From assembly GCA_035235625.1 (NCBI GenBank), contig CP141141.1:4030001-4094000 (forward strand): a stretch of 64,000 nucleotides of DNA, given 5' to 3'. The notes beneath the pieces were generated by a model. That model ran no database searches, was not told the DNA's origin, and saw only the letters and a list, made by a program, of their open reading frames with translations. Below are positions 59,255 to 64,000 of the stretch, in pieces. The DNA is from Saururus chinensis (Eukaryota > Streptophyta > Magnoliopsida > Piperales > Saururaceae). The position numbers and the translations under genes are program-made. The first letter of the stretch is position 1. Each line of letters begins with the position of its first letter.

Positions 59255-60254
59255 GTTTGCAATTTTTGCGCTACAGAAGTCGTATGTGGGGACGGATCTC
59301 GTGGTCTGGCCAAGATGGACTTGATTTACCATAGAACAACTCAAGCATGGAGCCTTGGACTTGGCCTGCCCGGTATCACAGATCCAAGGTCTCCAAAGAG
59401 ACTACGTTTTTTCATAGAGAAATACCTAAAAAGGTTCAATAGCTTTTTAAGAAAAATAAGTTAATGTCTCTAGTGCCAAACCTTTTTACTTGTGTTTTGC
59501 ATTATAAAATGCATAGCCTAATGAATCAAAGAAAATTTCATCTCTTCACATGGTATAATATATCCATAGCAATTTGATAATGACCGTCATAATTTTAGTT
59601 TATGGTTTTTGCCACCTCTTCTTAAACGTCTTCTGAATTCATTATAAGGACATACTGAGTTGTGGGTTGTGCTTCAATCGCTTTCAACGGCTAGCTTTTG
59701 TTGAATCAAAACCATAAGGGATGGGTAAAAAGAGTGCCTATAGTACATGTCAGATAAGAAGAACGTGATCAAAACCAGATATATTTCAAGACCAATACTA
59801 GCATGAATTTCACTTCATCAGCAACACTAGAGTATGATTTCATAACTCCAAAATCAAAATTCCACATCCTGATTTCGCAGATGCTCTCAAATCCGTCAGA
59901 GCCTCTTGATACAATTGTATCCCTCAGTTTGTAATACGCTCCTGGGAGTCGAGAAACGGCAAAGTGAAAACATTTGAAGCGAAGAATTGCACAGATGTTA
60001 TTAAGCAGTTAGCGCTAATTTGCATTCAATTATTTGAAAAATCAGTTCAGCATCATTTTTTTCAGACAATTACGCCAAAAAAATCCAAGGCCACCTCCTG
60101 CGGCAATAGTTGGACAGTTTTGAATGAAGAAATGCTTGAAACATCAATGAGATTGAGAAATCCCTGATGACAAATTCAGACATTCAGATCCTGTCTCTAA
60201 GCAGTAGAATCTGAACCACCAAGAATTTTTTCCTTTTATTTTATAATGGACATA
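59255..60254. other. 3' flank of the GTPase and intergenic
   Basis: 59262-59400 may hold a final exon or 3' untranslated region of the GTPase. The rest shows no gene that I recognise. Confidence 0.3.
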
Positions 60255-60607
60255 GAGGCTTAACAAAAACGGATTACATCCGAAGAAATTAAACACGATC
60301 CCAGCCCTGCCCAGCACTCCAAATTGAAGCTGGCCCTTCCTTAAGAAATTGAATCACACTAAGAGCATCTCCTTCGACGACTATCTATCTCCTGAAGCTC
60401 CAGCTCCGCTGCCAACAAAACTGCTTTCGCTGCTGCCATGAACTCTTAACTCCCGAGCATCCTGGGCCAACTGAATAAACTGACATGAGCAAATCATAAC
60501 TCTTCCTGGTCAGTCCTAATTCCTGAAATCCAAAACCAGCCTTTCCCTCAGGATCATCAAATGCTGCGTCGAAGTTTACTTTAAATAGACCCTCTTGTGG
60601 AGGTTTC
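60255..60607 (-). pseudogene. LINE-type RNase H domain fragment
   Basis: On the minus strand the sequence reads WKPPQEGLFKVNFDAAFDDP, then GKAGFGFQELG, and later VVEGDALSVIQFLKEGP. This matches the RNase H-like domain at the end of plant non-LTR retrotransposon polyproteins, with the first catalytic Asp in NFDAA and a later Asp in EGDAL. The frame shifts in the middle (the ALA-WR helix is read in another frame), and a stop (TAG) precedes the IVVEGDAL block. No reverse transcriptase is seen alongside. It is a dead fragment. Confidence 0.75.
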
Positions 60608-61280
60608 CAAGAAAATAAAGAGCCTGGAATTGGGAATCAAACACAATGGATCCTGGATTCTACACCTCTTGAAAAATATGGACACAATGGATCCTGGATC
60701 CTGGAGTATGATTTGCGACTTCCTTCTTGCCCTCCATAATAATCAAATTCCAGTATTTGAAATACAGGGACGACATAACCATGAGTTCAATGAAGCCAAA
60801 TTCTTCAATACCCGCTTCTTGTAACAGAACAAGATGTAAGATGAACCATATATTTCAAATAATGCAGTTTGGAGACAGCCAGAACAGACTTCAACCAAGT
60901 GCCTTCCAGTAAAACCGGCAATCATGGCCGGAACTTTCCTAATTATGATTCACTTTCCCGATTTAGCAACTTTCCTGAATTTAGAGAACATTCCAAAATC
61001 CTTCATATAAGCCTCAAGACACAGTCTCCTGATGTTAGAAACATCCCAAGCAAAGAGCTTTCCAAATTTAAATCACTGTAAGAAAATATCCTTCAACATT
61101 GTTCCCCGCCGGCCTCCACCCAACACCCATCACAAACTACGGGAGTTTCCTAATTTTAACTCAGAACCTGTTCTTAAATCAGTATGAGGAAACTTCACTG
61201 ATACTAGAAATCGGGATGGTTTCCTAATTTCACAATGCTTTGGCATTGGCTTTCCCGAATTGAAGTTTGGATGAGGAGTT
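60608..61280. other. Intergenic and promoter side of the J-domain-remnant gene
   Basis: No gene recognised. A 20-bp near-duplicate 'CACAATGGATCCTGGAT' occurs twice at 60642 and 60683. Confidence 0.35.
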
Positions 61281-61288
61281 TATATAAA
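61281..61288 (+). promoter_or_regulatory. TATA box for the gene at 61357
   Basis: TATATAAA lies 69 bp upstream of the ATG at 61357, in a plausible position for a core promoter with a short leader. No other strong TATA motif lies between it and the start. Confidence 0.55.
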
Positions 61289-61356
61289 GGAAAAGATTTG
61301 AGTCAATTTCCATCCATCTTCTTTAGTTGATTTTTCAATTGTCTTCTCTTGCATCA

Positions 61357-61923
61357 ATGGCGTTCCAGAGGATGCAGTCGGCCTTCAAGGTCCTCGAGGA
61401 CGAAGCCAGCTTCCTGGCCCACGACGCCTGCACCCGGGGAGAGCTCGACCACCAGCGGAAGCGCCGCCGAAGCGCTGATGAGGTCGAGGTAGAAGCGCAG
61501 CGGCGGTGGTGGCGCGAGTGGGCAGCGGAAAGGAAAAGGTGGGTGGATCTCAACCAACGCGCCCGCCAGGCCGTCCAAAAGGCCAACGACGAGGTTCCCC
61601 ACCGCAAGGCCGAAGAGGAGGAGAGCCACAAGGCCGAGGAGAATATGCCCCGTGGCTTGGAGGAAGAGAGAGCAAGGCCGGTGGAGTTCGGCCGCCGCGT
61701 CGAGGTGTCCCTCCGCGCAAACCAGGCCGCCCAGAAGGCCGGAGAGGAGGAGCATCGAAAGGCCGAGGAGGACAGGCGGCGGCGCTTGGAGAAAGTGTGG
61801 ACGAGGTACTTCGACCACCGCGCACGCCAGGCCGCCAAGAAGGAGGAGCGTCGACGCAATGCCAAGGAGGATGGTTGCCGTCTCAAGGCCGAGGAGGAGG
61901 AGCGTGCCGCCGCCTGGAGCTAA
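61357..61923 (+). CDS. Charged coiled-coil protein with a headless J-domain remnant
   Basis: A 188-residue frame with a TATA box 69 bp upstream and a good start context (ATCAATGGC). The first 25 residues, AFQRMQSAFKVLEDEASFLA followed by HDA, look like helices III-IV of a DnaJ J domain (usual form: F-x-x-I-x-x-AY-x-VLSD-x-x-x-R-x-x-YD). Helices I-II and the HPD loop are absent, so it should not stimulate Hsp70. The rest is very rich in Arg, Glu, Lys and Ala and contains three related blocks (NQRARQAVQKA, ANQAAQKAGEEEHRKAEE, HRARQAAKKEERRR), predicted helical coiled coil. The locus is much more GC-rich than its surroundings. The frame further up (Met at 61327) is less likely. Function unknown; it may be a recent lineage-specific gene. 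Long opposite-strand frames are a by-product of the GC-rich repeats. Confidence 0.6.
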   Translation: MAFQRMQSAFKVLEDEASFLAHDACTRGELDHQRKRRRSADEVEVEAQRRWWREWAAERKRWVDLNQRARQAVQKANDEVPHRKAEEEESHKAEENMPRGLEEERARPVEFGRRVEVSLRANQAAQKAGEEEHRKAEEDRRRRLEKVWTRYFDHRARQAAKKEERRRNAKEDGCRLKAEEEERAAAWS

Positions 61924-62939
61924 GTCGACGAGGATGGTATGAGGCGGAGGAGAAAAGGCCCAACCACACACCACGAGCGCGTAGAGTAGCTCCTCAATTT
62001 TTTTTTCTACAAACAAAAAAAAGTGGTGAAGAATTTCAAATCTTTTTAGTGTTTTTACCCCTTCAAGTCTTTGTACGTTTAACGCTTTATTTTAAAAGCT
62101 CAACTTTTTCTATGTTGAAAGTCCTCCAAACTCTCACCGGATGGAAGTTGAATTACACTCGAAAACATTAATATTTGCTTAAAATAAGTTAAATTAAAGG
62201 TATAATTAGCTTTTAATATAGAAAAGGTATAATAAAAATATTACTTTTTTATTTTAATATCTATCATTAGAGACACCCCTTGGTGAAGCTTCACCAGGGG
62301 ATCACAATTACTCCCCCCCCCCCCCCCTCCCACACACTCGGTTCTTCCTCGTCTAAAGCATTGCTCATCCCTGCTTCCTGTATCCACCGGTTGTTTACTC
62401 AACTTGTCCACCGATATTCTTCTGCCTATGCTTCATCACCTCTATTATTTTAAATGAAATGATGACGATGCCTATTTAGGTAGGTAGGTTAAATGTTTTG
62501 ATTGTTCTATTAAAAGTTTTGACAAATGCATTAGAATTGTTTGAACTATTTTCAAAACATTTGAATAGAAGGGTTAATATGTTTAGGCAAAGTTAATTTT
62601 AAAAAAAAATGTTCACAAGAAGTAAACTATTAATATAAAACCTCCTCGGTTAATTTTTAAGTTGGTATCAACACTTTTGAACAATAGGGTGTTTTAATTG
62701 TCTATTAAAAGGTATTTTTAATTCTATGAGATGGAATCTCAATGTCTAAATGTTTTGAGTTTTAACACAAGTGTCAAAACAATTTGTCACAGTTGTCAAA
62801 CTATTTAACAATGTTATTAAAATATTTTAGCACACTTGTCAACAAAATTTAACACTAGTGTGAAAATTTGTTAGTATAAATCTTATAACTATATTTGGAT
62901 CTCTTGCAAATTTAAACATGAGAAAACAACAAACAAAAA
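61924..62939. other. Intergenic with palindrome, C15 run and TGTCAAA repeats
   Basis: After the gene comes AT-rich DNA. A near-perfect palindrome CCCCTTGGTGAAGCTTCACC with AGGGG following lies at 62276-62300, and a run of 15 C at 62313-62327. At 62755-62880 there are repeated 'TTTAACAATGTTATT'- and 'GTGTCAAAACA'-type motifs, similar to 63905-64000. Confidence 0.5.
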
Positions 62940-63590
62940 GACCAAAGATGATAGTAGTGTCATGTGTGCTGCATAGGCTAGAGAAGACAAGGCCAATTTG
63001 AATGAGCAATGGTCAAACAATCGAGAAGATGGAGGCTGGGCCATTGTACAAATTATACGCATCCACGGGGTTAACGTGTTCCAAGCAATTGCTGGAGCAC
63101 TTGGTCTTAACCTAGTATTAAGAGTATAGTTCTTTTATGCTGAAAGGGAAGCTTGTGCCATTTACGGAGTTAGTTGTGGCCCTCATCATGGGACTACGGT
63201 TAGCAGGGAAGCCGGTGTGTTTCTCGAAAGGGAAACACACTGCAAAGTGTTCTCTCTTTGAGAGTTATTCCTTTGTGGGGAAAGGGAAGCCGAAGATGAA
63301 GAGGTGGAAACCCTCTTAGAGGACCTAACAAAGGAAGATGAGGAGGTCGACGTAGACAACATTATTCAACTAATTAACCTCCACACGTTCTGCACCATAC
63401 TCTTTCCCATAGTAGCAATGCAGTGGGGAATGATTTGTGTTGCTATATTGATGACCTCTCCCCTCTCAATGAATACAAGTGGGTAGAAGTAGTATATGAA
63501 TCCCTATAGGACTCCATTACCAACTAACATCTCACACTCAAGAAGAGGTTAGACGGAAAAGGAACTTCTCGCGGCTCACTGATTTGGGTC
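62940..63590 (+). pseudogene. Plant-mobile-domain / DUF1985-like transposon remnant
   Basis: Spread over frames one reads IRIHGVNVFQAIAGALGLNL, then LVPFTELVVALIMGLRLAGK with PVCFSKGK, then ETLLEDLTKEDEEVDVDN, then YIDDLSPLNEYKWVEVVYES and DGKGTSRGSLIWVI. The 'VALIMGL..AGKPV' and 'Y-x-W-x-E-x-VYESL' patterns are reminiscent of plant mobile domain or DUF1985 proteins carried by Mutator and other plant transposons. Several stops (for example after KRWKPS and YESL) show it is dead. Similar TGTCAAAA-rich repeats lie on both sides (62755-62880 and 63905-64000), as subterminal repeats would. The family assignment is my inference from motif style. Confidence 0.35.
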
Positions 63591-64000
63591 ATAATTTTGC
63601 TCCAAGTAAATATTCTCTTGTATTGTATGTAAATATTGTTGTTGTCAACTCTTTAGATTTGCTGCAATTAATTAATCATTTGTTTTACACTAGTTTGTGA
63701 TAGGGTTGTTCAAGCATGTAGTTGTTTTTGTGCTCCCGAGGTTACTCAAGTAGACGAAGGGGGAGGAGGAGATAGGAATGGTGGGGGAAGGGGTGACCCA
63801 CAACAATCATAGATAGTATTTTTATAAGAATATTCATGATTCAATGTCTTCGTAACAAGTTACGTCTTTTGTTTTGGTTTTTCAAATTTGGATTGTGAAA
63901 ATGCTTTAACATGTTGTCAAATTATTTTTGCAATCATGACAAAATTTTTTAACAACTGTGACAAAACATTTTAACAATTGTGTCAAAATGTTTTATCACA
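63591..64000. repeat. Right edge: AT-rich DNA ending in TGTCAAAA repeats
   Basis: From about 63900 to the edge there are four to five degenerate units of roughly 24 bp of the form TTTTAACAATTGTGTCAAAA. They continue out of the window. No gene. Confidence 0.5.

Noticed and set aside
61335..62171. Long opposite-strand and shifted frames over the 61357 gene (183, 220 and 221 codons)
   Set aside because: GC-rich repeated codons keep all frames open. Only the + frame from 61357 has a promoter-like TATA, good start context and a domain-like N-terminus.

Overview
The window is nuclear DNA of a flowering plant. Coding regions are split by GT..AG introns and belong to plant families: laccase, RLCK-VII kinase, GAUT glycosyltransferase, PLS-class PPR protein, FAR1/FHY3-related sequence. 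The space between them is AT-rich and filled with plant transposon debris. I cannot name the species or say with confidence whether it is a monocot, magnoliid or eudicot.

Genes that look intact or nearly so, all on +: a laccase entering from the left edge (exons 1-151, 1859-1987, 2106-3190); a receptor-like cytoplasmic kinase of the PIX13/PBL type (22683-27284, six exons, 424 aa); a GAUT3-like galacturonosyltransferase (about 36330-41779, seven exons); an intronless PPR protein matching Arabidopsis At2g17210 (47495-49765); a circularly permuted mitochondrial-type GTPase of the SIN2/DGP3 family (57202-59254, eight exons); and an unrecognised small GC-rich gene that begins with a headless J-domain remnant (61357-61923).

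Broken genes: a CNL resistance gene reduced to its NB-ARC domain (10632-12008, -); a copy of the laccase 3' end (8649-9077); an auxilin-like 5' fragment with a stop (31845-32140); a decayed FAR1-related gene (about 52160-54260); a conserved plant gene remnant (55366-55888); a LINE RNase H fragment (about 60255-60607, -); and a plant-mobile-domain-like remnant near the right end.

Mobile DNA dominates the rest. A 1.9-kb Mutator-like element with perfect 9-bp target duplications (4283-6196) carries a satellite-like array. A 3.4-kb direct duplication (about 6800-10210 and 18150-21810) brackets the NB-ARC fragment and a 4.5-kb solo LTR (13287-17813). A non-autonomous hAT-like family with CGATAC-rich ends occurs four times (27845, 34338, 42313, 50615), three of them with perfect 8-bp target duplications. 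Many MITEs are also present, one with a perfect 51-bp-arm hairpin.

The genes do not form a pathway or cluster. Laccase (lignin polymerisation) and GAUT (pectin synthesis) both act on the cell wall but are 35 kb apart with unrelated genes between. I found no convincing new biological system; the most unusual items are the transposon structures and the 188-aa J-domain-derived protein.
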